Positions 53,104-61,831 of a DNA stretch of 64,000 nucleotides are shown here, piece after piece; the stretch's first letter is position 1; every line of letters starts with the position of its first letter. The stretch lies in the NCBI GenBank assembly GCA_040004035.1, contig JAMPLN010000003.1, one strand, 5' to 3'. A program made the position numbers and the translations under genes. This stretch comes from Microcoleus vaginatus_C (GTDB taxonomy: Bacteria > Cyanobacteriota > Cyanobacteriia > Cyanobacteriales > Microcoleaceae). Under the pieces are notes generated by a model. It had not been told where the DNA came from. It made no database searches and saw nothing but the letters and a program-made list of their open reading frames with translations.

Positions 53104-53613
53104 CTAATTGTTGACTAAACCCCGGAAAATGGCATCGATGCCGTTAAAGTTTTCGAGTAAGAAGTAGGCAACAAAAACGCCGCCCATCCCGCCAATGAAG
53201 AAACCACCGGTAAACTGGCTCCACCCCTCAGCATTTCTGAGGGCATCAGGGGTCATGGGATTAGCGCTAGGGTAGCTGGTGTTGTCTTGTTTGAAAGAGA
53301 CTAAACCGTAAGCAGACATACCTAGTGTGCCAAGCAGAACTAAGACGAGGGCTGTATATAATCCGCCGAGATTAGCTGCTTCTGGATAATCCCGCAGGGG
53401 TCCGAAGACGATTTGGGGGCCGACAAGGAAATAACCGTGTGCCAAACCGATTTCTAGGCCTCGAATTAGGGGCGAGAGTCCTTTGCGGTAGGCGGGCAAG
53501 TTCCCAATGAATGCTTTTGTGAAATCAGAAGCACTGATGGGAGTTGCTAGATGACCCGTGAACGGATCGCCGTTAAAGGGTTTAATAAGCTCTGCATCTC
53601 TGGGATCTGCCAT
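53104..53613 (-). CDS. psaL: Photosystem I reaction centre subunit XI
   Basis: PsaL holds PSI monomers together in trimers or tetramers. 169 residues with the conserved N-terminus IKPFNGDPFTGHLATPISAS, RKGLSPLIRGLEIGLAHGYF and LVGPQIVFGPLRD, and two further hydrophobic helices (LGGLYTALVLVLLGTLGMSA, GFFIGGMGGVFVAYFLLENF). First gene of psaL-psaI. Transcript probably begins in the 113-bp gap upstream. Confidence 0.96.
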   Translation of the reverse strand: MADPRDAELIKPFNGDPFTGHLATPISASDFTKAFIGNLPAYRKGLSPLIRGLEIGLAHGYFLVGPQIVFGPLRDYPEAANLGGLYTALVLVLLGTLGMSAYGLVSFKQDNTSYPSANPMTPDALRNAEGWSQFTGGFFIGGMGGVFVAYFLLENFNGIDAIFRGLVNN

Positions 53614-53726
53614 ATTCTGTTTGTCCTCGCAGTTTAAAAAGTTGAGGCGTTCAAGTCATATTTTACGCAGGGACGTGTTTCCTATTTACATAATTAACGG
53701 CGAGCTTTAGAAAAGTTCACTATTCT

Positions 53727-54443
53727 TTAGTTTTTGGAAGAATTTTTCTTTTGCCCCTTATACCAGAAAGCGAGTCGATCGGGCGACACTCCGAGGAAAT
53801 AAGCGATGATTACTATTTGATTAATAGCGGTGGTTTTGATGACCCCAAGCTGCTGCCAGCGACGGGAGGAGGTCAGGACTGGCTGGGGTACTATTTCAAT
53901 GCGGCCTTGTTTTTTCAATCGGCGCACGAATTCAAAGTCTTCCATGAGGGGCAAGTCGGGAAAACCGCCGATTTTGTCAAAGGTAACTGCGTGGAGGAAA
54001 ATAGCTTGGTCGCCGTAGGGCATTTGCAGAAAGTTCGATCGCCAGTTTACCCCTGTTTCTACCAGCCGGAGGCTGAGCCTGCGGGCGTCAATCTTGAGTT
54101 GAAAGGCCCCCCCTACTGCAGACGGGTTAGCTAGTACCCGACGCGCGCAAGAGTCGTACCCGCGAGGCAACAGAGTGTCTGCGTGCAGAAACAGCAATAT
54201 CTCTCCAGTAGCGACGGCGGCACCTACATTCATTTGGGTGGCGCGGCCTGGGGCGGTGGAGATAACTCGGACGCCAAAAGATTTTGCTATATCTGTAGTA
54301 CCGTCGCTGCTGCCCCCGTCGGCGACAATTATTTCGACATTTTTTGCCTCAAGGGCGGTGGAGATGACTGGGGCAATTGTAGATGCTTCGTTTAAGACTG
54401 GAATGATAATGGAAATTTTGAGATAGGGATTTTCTTGCGACAT
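53727..54443 (-). CDS. Glycosyltransferase family 2, TIGR04283 type
   Basis: 238 residues, GT-A fold. N-terminal KISIIIPVLNEASTI, nucleotide-binding ADGGSSDGT and the LLFLHADTLLP block identify the rSAM/selenodomain-associated transferase 2 class. The related DUF2064-type gene lies 422 bp away on the same strand; the two commonly occur together, and have been tied to arsenosugar synthesis in cyanobacteria (names from memory). Neither ArsM nor the radical SAM partner is in this window. No membrane helix. Confidence 0.82.
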   Translation of the reverse strand: MSQENPYLKISIIIPVLNEASTIAPVISTALEAKNVEIIVADGGSSDGTTDIAKSFGVRVISTAPGRATQMNVGAAVATGEILLFLHADTLLPRGYDSCARRVLANPSAVGGAFQLKIDARRLSLRLVETGVNWRSNFLQMPYGDQAIFLHAVTFDKIGGFPDLPLMEDFEFVRRLKKQGRIEIVPQPVLTSSRRWQQLGVIKTTAINQIVIIAYFLGVSPDRLAFWYKGQKKNSSKN

Positions 54444-54470
54444 AAAAAGTTAAGCACCCCGTGAGAGAGA

Positions 54471-54690
54471 GCGGGTTTTGTACAAAGCTTATATGTTATG
54501 GGAGCCAATTTTTTACGCTAGGAGCGCCCCTACATTCGGCCTTAAGGTGGGAGGGCGAGTTTTGTACAAACCCAATCTGTTAGTTGCTCATTTTTTACGC
54601 CGGGAGCGCCTACATTAGGCTTTCCTCTGGCAGGGGGGGGTTCCTACAAAGCTGAGCTGTTAGTTGCTAATTTATTTGCTCATTTTTGGC
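54471..54690. repeat. Three imperfect direct repeats of ~82 bp
   Basis: Units at 54471-54554, 54555-54636 and a partial unit from 54637. Shared blocks: TTTTGTACAAA (or CCTACAAA), (T)GTTAG/ATG, ATTTTTTACGC, GGGAGCGCC (or GGAGCGCCCC) and TACATT(C/A)GGC. They occupy the intergenic gap 54444-54865. No ORF there. Confidence 0.65.
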
Positions 54691-54865
54691 TTTTTCTCGC
54701 GCCTGGGACTATTGTCCCAAGCGCTGTCTAACTGCTGCTGAGATTCAGCATTTGGTTAGACAAATACAATTACTATATTATGACTTTGTGGTTTTACAAT
54801 CAAGCAGTTTTATCAAAAAAAATATGATTATTTCTAATAATTCAAAAAGGTTAAATAGACTTTAG

Positions 54866-55483
54866 TTATTTCAACATATTAATATCTAAACCGAGGAGAT
54901 CTTGTGGTCGATCAATATCTGCCAGAGTGGGAAGATAAGCAATATTGAGATGGAGCTTTTGGGCGATCGCCCGCGTACAAGCAAATACTTCACTGGTCCC
55001 CCAGTGAATGCCACCGAACAATTCCGGTATCGATCGCCGCAACCCTATCAGATAATAACCTCCGTCTTGTGCGGGGCCCAAAACTAAATCGTGTTGGCTC
55101 AGTTCATCAAAAGCTTGTGCCAAGATGTCTGCTTTCAAATCAGGACAATCAGTGCCGATAATTGCAGTTTTCTCAACCCCGGAAGTAAAAGATTTTTCAA
55201 ACGCTGCTGTCATTCTTGCGCCCAAATCACCGTCTATTTGGTTTTCACAATAAATATCACTTCCCAACCACTCTTGCATCAGTTGTTGACTGCCGCCGGC
55301 TCGGTGAATTTCTACGGATAATCGGCGGGATTTTTCGAGAGAGAGAGCGCAGGCGATCGTCCGTTGGGCCATTAAGCGGTGAAGGTTCGCAGCACCTGCT
55401 TTTCCCAGCACCGGAATAAGTCGAGTTTTGGTTGTTCCCGGTTCTGGATAGCGAGTGAAAACAATCAGTTTTTCTGGCATCAT
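54866..55483 (-). CDS. TIGR04282-type glycosyltransferase (DUF2064)
   Basis: 205 residues, nucleotide-transferase fold. Conserved: VFTRYPEPGTTKTRLIPVLG at the N-terminus, GDLGARMTAAFE, IIGTDCPDL and VLGPAQDGGYYLIGL. Matches rSAM/selenodomain-associated transferase 1, paired in many genomes with the family 2 gene downstream. Start MM: 55483 or 55480. Soluble. Confidence 0.85.
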   Translation of the reverse strand: MMPEKLIVFTRYPEPGTTKTRLIPVLGKAGAANLHRLMAQRTIACALSLEKSRRLSVEIHRAGGSQQLMQEWLGSDIYCENQIDGDLGARMTAAFEKSFTSGVEKTAIIGTDCPDLKADILAQAFDELSQHDLVLGPAQDGGYYLIGLRRSIPELFGGIHWGTSEVFACTRAIAQKLHLNIAYLPTLADIDRPQDLLGLDINMLK

Positions 55484-55644
55484 TTATTGTTGATGAGTTT
55501 TAAAGGAATGAACCGCAGAGGAAGAGAAAGAGTTAACTATTACTTCACAAATTATCAATCGATCTTGGTGGGTTAGGCGATGACTTAATTTAATCGTCGC
55601 GCCCAACCCAGCATACAATAGATTTACTTAAAAATAGCCAGCGG

Positions 55645-56613
55645 TTAGCTCATTTCTAGCATTCGCTGGATCGGCTGCAAGGCTGCTAGTTGAATATCTA
55701 GGGGCATGGTAATTTCAGGGGTTTGATTTTTGAGGGAGAGATACAATTTTTCCAAGGTATTTAATCTCATGTGCGGGCATTCGTTGCAAGCACAGTTGTT
55801 ATTGGTTGAAGGAGCGGGAATGAATCGTTTGTGCGGAGCTTGCTTTTCCATTTGGTGAATGATTCCCGGTTCAGTCGCGACAATAAAAGCTTGGCTGGAA
55901 CTAGCTTGAGAATATTTGAGCAAAGCAGTAGTGGAGCCGATGTAATTGGCGTGGCGCAGCACGGGAGGTTCGCATTCTGGGTGGGCAATTATTTCGGCTT
56001 CGGGATTTTCGATTTTGAGTTGAACTATCTTTTTTTCTGAGAAGTTTTCGTGGACGATGCAAGCTCCTTGCCAGATCTCCATGTTTCTGCCGGTTTGTTC
56101 CATGACGTAGCGGCCGAGATTGCGATCGGGTCCAAAAATTATCGGCTGATTTTCGGGAATTTGGTTGACAATTTTAACCGCGTTAGAACTGGTGCAAATT
56201 ATATCGCTCATTGCCTTAATTGCGGCGGTACAATTAATGTAGGAAATTACTAAATGTCCTGGTCGATCGGCTTTGAAAGCTGCAAAGGCTTCGGGAGGGC
56301 AACTGTCGGCAAGGGAACACCCAGCATTTAAGTCTGGCAACAATACTAATTTGTCGGGATTGAGAATTTTTGCGGTTTCGGCCATGAAATGAACTCCGGC
56401 AAAAACTATGACATCGGCGCTGGTGTTGGCGGCTTTGCGGGCAAGTTCTAGGGAGTCGCCAATGAAGTCTGCGATGTCTTGAATCTCGGAGTCTTGGTAA
56501 TAGTGGGCGAGAATGACGGCGTTTAACTCTTGTTTGAGGGCGTTAATTGCTGCAAACAAGTCGTGGGGCAGTCGGGTTTGAGTAAAGTTCGGAGCAGGTG
56601 CGGTGGTAAACAC
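55645..56613 (-). CDS. nadA: Quinolinate synthase
   Basis: NadA condenses iminoaspartate with dihydroxyacetone phosphate to quinolinate in de novo NAD synthesis and carries one 4Fe-4S cluster. 322 residues. Conserved: HYYQDSEIQDIADFIGDSLE, VFAGVHFMAETAKILNPDK, DLNAGCSLADSCPP, HPECEPPVL and CNECPHMRLNTLEKL. Cluster Cys candidates lie in the CSLADSC, CTSSNA and CNEC segments. GTG start. Stand-alone. Confidence 0.95.
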   Translation of the reverse strand: MFTTAPAPNFTQTRLPHDLFAAINALKQELNAVILAHYYQDSEIQDIADFIGDSLELARKAANTSADVIVFAGVHFMAETAKILNPDKLVLLPDLNAGCSLADSCPPEAFAAFKADRPGHLVISYINCTAAIKAMSDIICTSSNAVKIVNQIPENQPIIFGPDRNLGRYVMEQTGRNMEIWQGACIVHENFSEKKIVQLKIENPEAEIIAHPECEPPVLRHANYIGSTTALLKYSQASSSQAFIVATEPGIIHQMEKQAPHKRFIPAPSTNNNCACNECPHMRLNTLEKLYLSLKNQTPEITMPLDIQLAALQPIQRMLEMS

Positions 56614-56812
56614 AGTTAGAATATTCCGGGGAAGGTGGCGAAGACAGCTAAAGTGTATTTTGAATTATAGTTGAATTCACCAAAAACTGCTGGCTGTTCA
56701 GTGGAGTCCATCTAAAATCTAAAATCTAAAATCCAAAATATGCTGTGGGAGAGTGCAAAAATTGGTCGCTGTTTCTTATGCTGAGTAAGAAGGGGCTAGG
56801 GATCGATCGCAG

Positions 56813-57742
56813 ATGACAAATCACATGAATAAAGCTAAATCTATCAAAATTGCGGTGGTGGGGGACGTTCACGATCGCTGGGAACCTGAAGACGGCGAGG
56901 CCCTGAAGCATCTGGGCGTTGATTTGGTGCTGTTTGTGGGGGATTTTGGCAATGAGTCGGTGGAGGTGGTGCGGGCGATCGCCCAATTGGACATTCCGAA
57001 AGCAGCGGTGTTTGGGAACCACGACGCTTGGTACACAGCGACTGAGTGGGGCCGCAGTCAGTGCCCTTACGATCGCACTCAAGAAAATTGGGTAAAACAG
57101 CAGTTAGATTTAATGGGAGAAGCTCACGTCGGTTACGGGAAGCGTGATTTTCCCGAATTGGGCGTAACTGTGGTGGGAAGCCGCCCGTTTACTTGGGGGG
57201 GCTCGGAGTGGAAGTACGGGGATTTTTACTCGGAGTGGTTTGGGGTAGAAAGTTTTGAGGAGTCGGCGCGGCGCATTGCAGAAGCTGCGGCGGATGCCGA
57301 TTGCGAAAATGTGATTTTTTTGGGTCACACGGGGCCGACGGGGTTAGGAGAGGCTCCTGAAGACCCCTGCGGGCGAGATTGGAAGCCGCTGGGAGGGGAT
57401 TGGGGCGACCCGGATTTTGCGGAGGCGATCGATCGAACTCGGAGTTCTGGGAAGCACATACCTCTGGTAACTTTTGGTCATATGCACCACAAACTGCGGC
57501 ACACCAAGCAGGAGTTGCGGAAGTCGCTGGAGGTGAGTGCGGAGGGTACGGTGTATTTGAATGCCGCCAGCGTACCGCGAATTGTGGAGAGAGAGTGCTC
57601 GAAACTGCGGAATTTCTCGATCGTCCTGCTGGAAAATGGAGCAGTGTCGGAAGTCTCTCTGGTATGGGTAGGCGAAGATTTCGCGGTAGAAAGAGAACAA
57701 ATTCTTTATCGGCGCACAGAATCTGCGGCTATTTGTAGTTAG
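56813..57742 (+). CDS. Metallophosphoesterase (TIGR04168-type)
   Basis: 309 residues with all calcineurin-like motifs: GDVHDRW (17-23), GDFGNE (43-48), GNHDAW (68-73), LGHTGPTG and GHMHHKLR. These coordinate two metal ions. The long insert GRDWKPLGGDWGDPDFAEAI is characteristic of the cyanobacterial/plant TIGR04168 group. A second ATG at codon 5 is possible. Substrate unknown. The tRNA-Ser gene follows. Confidence 0.88.
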   Translation: MTNHMNKAKSIKIAVVGDVHDRWEPEDGEALKHLGVDLVLFVGDFGNESVEVVRAIAQLDIPKAAVFGNHDAWYTATEWGRSQCPYDRTQENWVKQQLDLMGEAHVGYGKRDFPELGVTVVGSRPFTWGGSEWKYGDFYSEWFGVESFEESARRIAEAAADADCENVIFLGHTGPTGLGEAPEDPCGRDWKPLGGDWGDPDFAEAIDRTRSSGKHIPLVTFGHMHHKLRHTKQELRKSLEVSAEGTVYLNAASVPRIVERECSKLRNFSIVLLENGAVSEVSLVWVGEDFAVEREQILYRRTESAAICS

Positions 57743-57776
57743 AGACAATTGCTGGTATGATAAAATTTATGCGCCG

Positions 57777-57861
57777 GGAGAGGTGGCAGAGTGGTCGAAT
57801 GCGCCTGACTTGAAATCAGGTGAACCGCAAGGTTCCGTGGGTTCAAATCCCACCCTCTCCG
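57777..57861 (+). tRNA. tRNA-Ser(UGA)
   Basis: 85 nt. Acceptor GGAGAGG/CCTCTCC, anticodon stem CCTGA/TCAGG with loop CTTGAAA and anticodon TGA (57811-57813), long variable arm around ACCGCAAGGT, T-arm GTGGG-TTCAAAT-CCCAC, discriminator G. CCA is not encoded. Confidence 0.95.
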
Positions 57862-58018
57862 TTTAACAATTCTCTTGTCCGTTAAGGGTTTCAGATTCTC
57901 TATCCCCTCAAGAGTGCTCTTTTGTGCTCATCTTTGGCTCACTCTTGGTATTTCGCTACAAAAAAACACCCCCGCAGGGATGCTGTTGCTTACCAGGTAA
58001 TTTTTCTAGCCAACTGAG

Positions 58019-58459
58019 TTAACTAAAGCCTTCTTCATCCGCCGGGTCGCCGTAGGGATCTTCGCTGGCCGGGATCACATTGCCGAACATTCCAGCATCC
58101 GCTACGTAGTCAGCAGGGTCGCCGTAGGGGTCTTCGCTGGCGGGAGTCAGGTTGCCGAACTGTCCGTAGTCGGTACCAGCGTAGTCTGCGGGGTCGCCGT
58201 AGGGGTCTTGGCTGGCAGGGGTCAGGTTGCCGTACTCTCCGTACTCAGCCGGGTCGCCGTAGGGGTCTTGGCTGGCAGGGGTCAGGTTGCCGTACTCTCC
58301 GTACTCAGCCGGGTCGCCGTAGGGGTCTTGGCTGGCAGGGGTCACGTTGCCGTACTGTCCGGGATTTGAGGGATCTTGGTAATTGCCGTCAGGATCGAAT
58401 TGCTCGCTGTCGGGCCCGACGATCGCATCTTTTAACTTCCGCAAAAATCCGTCTACCAT
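58019..58459 (-). CDS. Acidic tandem-repeat protein
   Basis: 146 residues. After a short N-terminus (MVDGFLRKLKDAIVGPDSEQ) come five copies of a ~20-residue unit, (Q/E)YGNLTPAS(Q/E)DPYGDPA(E/D)Y, strongly acidic, without Cys or signal peptide. DNA shows an exact 60-bp repeat (58201-58260 equals 58261-58320), so the array expands or contracts readily. Cyanobacterial homologues are often misannotated as translation initiation factor; there is no support for this. Function unknown. Confidence 0.75.
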   Translation of the reverse strand: MVDGFLRKLKDAIVGPDSEQFDPDGNYQDPSNPGQYGNVTPASQDPYGDPAEYGEYGNLTPASQDPYGDPAEYGEYGNLTPASQDPYGDPADYAGTDYGQFGNLTPASEDPYGDPADYVADAGMFGNVIPASEDPYGDPADEEGFS

Positions 58460-58567
58460 GATAAAGTTCCTCTTTTTTATGTGTTGAAAAACGACTGTTT
58501 TAGATTGGGAATCCCAGATTTAATTGAAAGTCACGGAACCTGCAATCTAAAATCTCAAATGCTTAGA

Positions 58568-59071
58568 CTACTGTGCCGGAACAGGACTTGTAGCTTCCGG
58601 CAAGCTAGTAAGGTCACGACCGGTATTTTGGTTGTTGTACCCCTGGAATTCGCGGTAACGCACTGCCTCGGACTCCGGAACTGTAATTCCTCCCGGCGGG
58701 GGCGTTACCCAGACCGCGCGATTCTGGGCATCGCGGTAGTACACCCGACCGTTTTTGGAAAGGTAATGTTTTCCCTGCGGCCCCTTTTCTTGTTTATTTT
58801 TGTGCTGATTGTAGATGTAGTAAAGGGCTGCTGCTCCAGCTAAAGTAATCCCTACTTTTTGAGCATTGCTCAGTCCTTTTTTCGCTTGTGGGGAAGGAGT
58901 GGAGGCGCGATTAGTTTGCACTCCTCCAGCGCGAGTGTTGTCAACAGGAGGCGGGGGAGCGTAGGTTCGCTCGTCAGAACCGCAAGCACTCACAAAGGGA
59001 AAGGTCAGCAGCGTTGTCAGCAGCAGAGCCATGAAGCGCGATCTTTTGGGTTCGGGTTTGATTGTGTTCAT
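58568..59071 (-). CDS. Lipoprotein, hypothetical
   Basis: 167 residues. Basic start NTIKPEPKRSR, hydrophobic FMALLLTTLLTFPFVSAC with lipobox VSAC, then a Pro/Ala/Thr-rich linker, a short hydrophobic VGITLAGAAALYYIYNQH, and a KHYLSKNGRVYYRDAQNRAV beta-hairpin-like segment. Probably anchored to an envelope membrane. No known family. 740 bp upstream (59072-59811) are non-coding; I see only GAAGGAA repeats near 59449 and a CGCAGAGAACGCAGAGG dispersed element near 59575. Confidence 0.7.
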   Translation of the reverse strand: MNTIKPEPKRSRFMALLLTTLLTFPFVSACGSDERTYAPPPPVDNTRAGGVQTNRASTPSPQAKKGLSNAQKVGITLAGAAALYYIYNQHKNKQEKGPQGKHYLSKNGRVYYRDAQNRAVWVTPPPGGITVPESEAVRYREFQGYNNQNTGRDLTSLPEATSPVPAQ

Positions 59072-59811
59072 TACCGCTCCGAATTGTCGGGATTATAGGT
59101 AGGGTGTGTTCTGGCGAGGTTGAGGAACCTGAGCTGCTGCCAACCGTTTTTAGATTAAATTAATTTCTCAAAGCAATTTTAACCAAAGTAGTTGCTGAGA
59201 ACTTAACAGCGCAGGTACGGTATTGCGTTTGTATATTAATCATCCTCAAATCTCTCGAAGATTTGCTCATTCCAGGGATATAAATAAAGTTTCTTTTATT
59301 TCAGTCTGCAGGTATATGCAAATGCGCGTCTTCGGGTAAGAATAAATTCCGTTTGTGGACTACTCAAAGCAAAGTGAAGCAGACGGAGGGGGCGAGTCCG
59401 AAACTCAAAGCAGCACTGGCTAGGGAAAGGAGGCGAGATTTAGATTAGAAGGAAGAAGGAAGAATGCCTTTCGACTTCGCGAGCGGGTAAAAAGCAGGAA
59501 GAAGGAATAATAGCCAGGGTTTGAGCAATTCATATCAATTCCGGTTGCATCGGAATGATTTAACCGCTCTTGACGCAGAGAACGCAGAGGGAGAGAACAG
59601 AGAAATGAATAATTCCGATGAAGGGCGGATTTGATATAAGAACATCCTAACCGTCTTGGCGGTTGCTATCTAAGTCCGGCGGTGTTTAATTGGGTTGGGC
59701 TGCTTCTGGGAGATGCCTGCATTTTTTTGGGGGAATTCGGGAGAGGTCGATCGCACTATTGCAGAAATCTCTTAACAGCGAGAGGAAGCCGCCCAAGCTT
59801 TTCGGAGATTT

Positions 59812-60330
59812 ATGAAAATAAATAATTTATTTACTGCGGGATTGTCGAGCGCAGTTGTATTTACTCCGAGCAAATATCTCACCTTTTCAAATCAACAAAA
59901 CCAAGTCAAGGAATTGCTGCAAACAAAACAGTGTCGCGAATGCAATTTCAGCAAGACCAACCTAAAAGGATTAGACTTGCCAGGAGTCAACTTGCAGGGA
60001 GCAAACCTAGAATGTGCTAACTTATCAGGAGCAAAATTGGCCAATGCCAACCTCAAAAATGCCAACTTAAATAGAGCCAACATCACGGGAGCTGATTTGG
60101 GCTGTGCCGGCCTCACTTTCAACCTGGAGGCTAATGAAAAAGAAGCAAATATGGATTTTAATGTCACCGCTGTTCCCGAAAATAATAGCCCAGAAAATGC
60201 AGTAGTTGGTTTCAAGATGAAAGCAACGGAGCAAGGAGCGACAATGCGTTTCAACCTGATGGAATGCGCTGATTTCTCAAATGCTAGCTTGCAAGAACCT
60301 AAAATGCCAGAGCGCAAAATTCACCATTAG
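59812..60330 (+). CDS. Pentapeptide-repeat protein, short paralogue
   Basis: 172 residues. LLQTKQCRECNFSKTNLKGL closely parallels LLETKQCKGCDLANAKLKGA of the protein at 46763, followed by about ten pentapeptides (ANLEC, ANLSG, ANLKN, ANITG). From ~105 on the repeat stops and a 50-residue region NFxxxMNFN-like (MDFNVTAVPENNSPENAVVG, MRFNLMECADFSNAS) follows. The N-terminal ~25 residues are hydrophobic and may be a weak signal. Function unknown. Confidence 0.8.
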   Translation: MKINNLFTAGLSSAVVFTPSKYLTFSNQQNQVKELLQTKQCRECNFSKTNLKGLDLPGVNLQGANLECANLSGAKLANANLKNANLNRANITGADLGCAGLTFNLEANEKEANMDFNVTAVPENNSPENAVVGFKMKATEQGATMRFNLMECADFSNASLQEPKMPERKIHH

Positions 60331-60529
60331 AGAAACTAGCCAATAAAACAACCTCTCATCATATAAAATCCGCAGTTACTAACTCCTCTCCTTCTTCTTC
60401 TCTTCTCTTTTCTTCCTTCGCGTACTTTGCGCCTTCGCGGTTCAATAAATAATTCAATATTATTCCACTGCGTTGCGATCGCAACGACATATAATTGCTT
60501 GCCAACTGTTCCGCTAAAAAAAAAAAAAA

Positions 60530-60560
60530 CCGCCGCCTGACTGACAGGCGGCGGTTTTTT
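60530..60560. terminator. Strong bidirectional terminator
   Basis: CCGCCGCCTG (60530-60539), loop ACTGA, CAGGCGGCGG (60545-60554), T6 on the right, A13 on the left. It serves the minus-strand small gene at 60585 and probably the pentapeptide gene. Confidence 0.9.
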
Positions 60561-60584
60561 AAGCAACTAACTGCACGCCTAAAA

Positions 60585-60707
60585 TTAGTGAGCAGAACCG
60601 TTACCGTGATACTTGTCGGTATCGTAGAATCCGTTTTTTGTACCAAAAAACAGACAGCAAACGGTGAAAACTGCTGTCAAGACTGCTAAAACTAACTTAA
60701 CGTCCAT
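60585..60707 (-). CDS. Small single-helix membrane protein, possibly NdhP
   Basis: 40 residues: MDVKLVLAVLTAVFTVCCLF as a membrane helix, then FGTKNGFYDTDKYHGNGSAH. The Gly-Phe-Tyr-Asp-Thr/Ser-Asp ... His-Gly-Asn-Gly end looks like the small NDH-1 subunit NdhP as I remember it, which would help cyclic electron flow; the match cannot be checked here. Good position: a strong terminator follows directly, and it is too short to be found by size filters. Confidence 0.6.
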   Translation of the reverse strand: MDVKLVLAVLTAVFTVCCLFFGTKNGFYDTDKYHGNGSAH

Positions 60708-60727
60708 AATTTACCTGCTGTTGTTGA

Positions 60728-61339
60728 GTGAGTGCAAATACTCAGATTGTAGAATCTTTTTGGCTGGCGCGGCCATCTACCAGCGTAGCGCCAGATTTGC
60801 TGGGCTGTACTCTGGTGCGGCAGTTTCCTGACGGCGAGACAATTCGGGGAATTATTGTCGAAACCGAAGCTTACGGCCCAGGAGATCCCGCTTGTCACGC
60901 TTACCGAAAGCGCACTTCTCGCAATGAGGTGATGTTCGGGCCTCCGGGTATGAGCTACGTTTACTTAATCTACGGGATGTATCACTGTTTTAACGTGGTG
61001 ACGGATGCAGAGGGAGTTGCTAGTGCTGTGCTGATTCGAGCTTTGCAGGTAGATGTGGTTCCCCAAGAATTCGCTGCAATTCCTGAGAAGAAGCGATCGC
61101 GCCTCGCCGCCGGGCCTGGGAAACTGTGTAAGGTGCTCGATATCGATCGAACTTTAAGCGGTTTTCCCTTGGGTGCAGGCCAACCGCTACGGTTGGAACA
61201 CCGGAGCGAGCACTTTCAGCAAGCTGTGGAGGAGGGTACAATAAATTTTGTGCAAACTACGCGGATCGGGATTTCTCAAGGAATGGATTTGCCTTGGCGC
61301 TGGTATGTAGGGAACTGTACGGCTGTGTCACAACTCTAG
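60728..61339 (+). CDS. 3-methyladenine DNA glycosylase (AAG/MPG family)
   Basis: Removes alkylated purines by flipping out the base. 203 residues. GTG start. Conserved: FWLARPSTSVAPDLLGCTLV, IVETEAYGPGDPACHAYRK, NEVMFGPPGMSYVYLIYGMY (contains the active-site Tyr/Glu region), VLIRALQ and LAAGPGKLCKVLDID. Probably single gene; the next gene is 49 bp downstream on the same strand. Confidence 0.93.
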   Translation: MSANTQIVESFWLARPSTSVAPDLLGCTLVRQFPDGETIRGIIVETEAYGPGDPACHAYRKRTSRNEVMFGPPGMSYVYLIYGMYHCFNVVTDAEGVASAVLIRALQVDVVPQEFAAIPEKKRSRLAAGPGKLCKVLDIDRTLSGFPLGAGQPLRLEHRSEHFQQAVEEGTINFVQTTRIGISQGMDLPWRWYVGNCTAVSQL

Positions 61340-61388
61340 TAATGTCAAAGGTATCAGCGTAAATTTTGTAGCTTATCTTAGTGAAATT

Positions 61389-61688
61389 ATGGCTTACTCT
61401 TCTGAAAATCCGATCGTCCAACTCAAAAAATGCCTAAGCCTGGTTCAGGATGTTAGCACTCACACCGAAGCCAACCGGGCTTTCGAGCAATTGTGTGGGA
61501 TTATCGATGCTGAAAACCCAATGGCGGCGCAACTTTTGGAGATGTTGTGGGAAGAAGCAATTATGGCGAGGCGATCGGCTTTATTTTGGCAGCAAATGAG
61601 CGATGTTGAGAAAGATATGGCTAATAGAATGATGGAAAATATGACGCAAATGCGGCAGAATTATTTGCGGCTGATGCAGGAAATGTAG
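61389..61688 (+). CDS. Cyanobacterial small hypothetical protein
   Basis: 99 residues, almost entirely helical, with charged coiled-coil-like C-terminus (MSDVEKDMANRMMENMTQMR). Contains PMAAQLLEMLWEEAIMARRS. Conserved appearance but no family known to me. No TM helix. Likely cotranscribed with the glycosylase gene. Confidence 0.65.
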   Translation: MAYSSENPIVQLKKCLSLVQDVSTHTEANRAFEQLCGIIDAENPMAAQLLEMLWEEAIMARRSALFWQQMSDVEKDMANRMMENMTQMRQNYLRLMQEM

Positions 61689-61831
61689 ACAGTAATTGAT
61701 AAGTCCGTGTTTGTAGTGAGGACTTTAGTCCTCTCCTTATCAATAAAGTTTTCTAAATGTAGGATGCCTCAGCGCTGATATTTGAGGAGGCTCAAATAGT
61801 TTGTTTCCGGGGCACCCTACAATAAATTCTG

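Noticed and set aside
58019..58459. Annotation as translation initiation factor
   Set aside because: Pro-rich repeats resemble linker sequence of IF-2 only by composition; no GTPase or IF domain is present.
60336..60646. Minus-strand ORFs across the terminator region
   Set aside because: They run through a poly-A/T terminator and purine-rich repeats; the real gene there is the 40-codon frame at 60585-60707.
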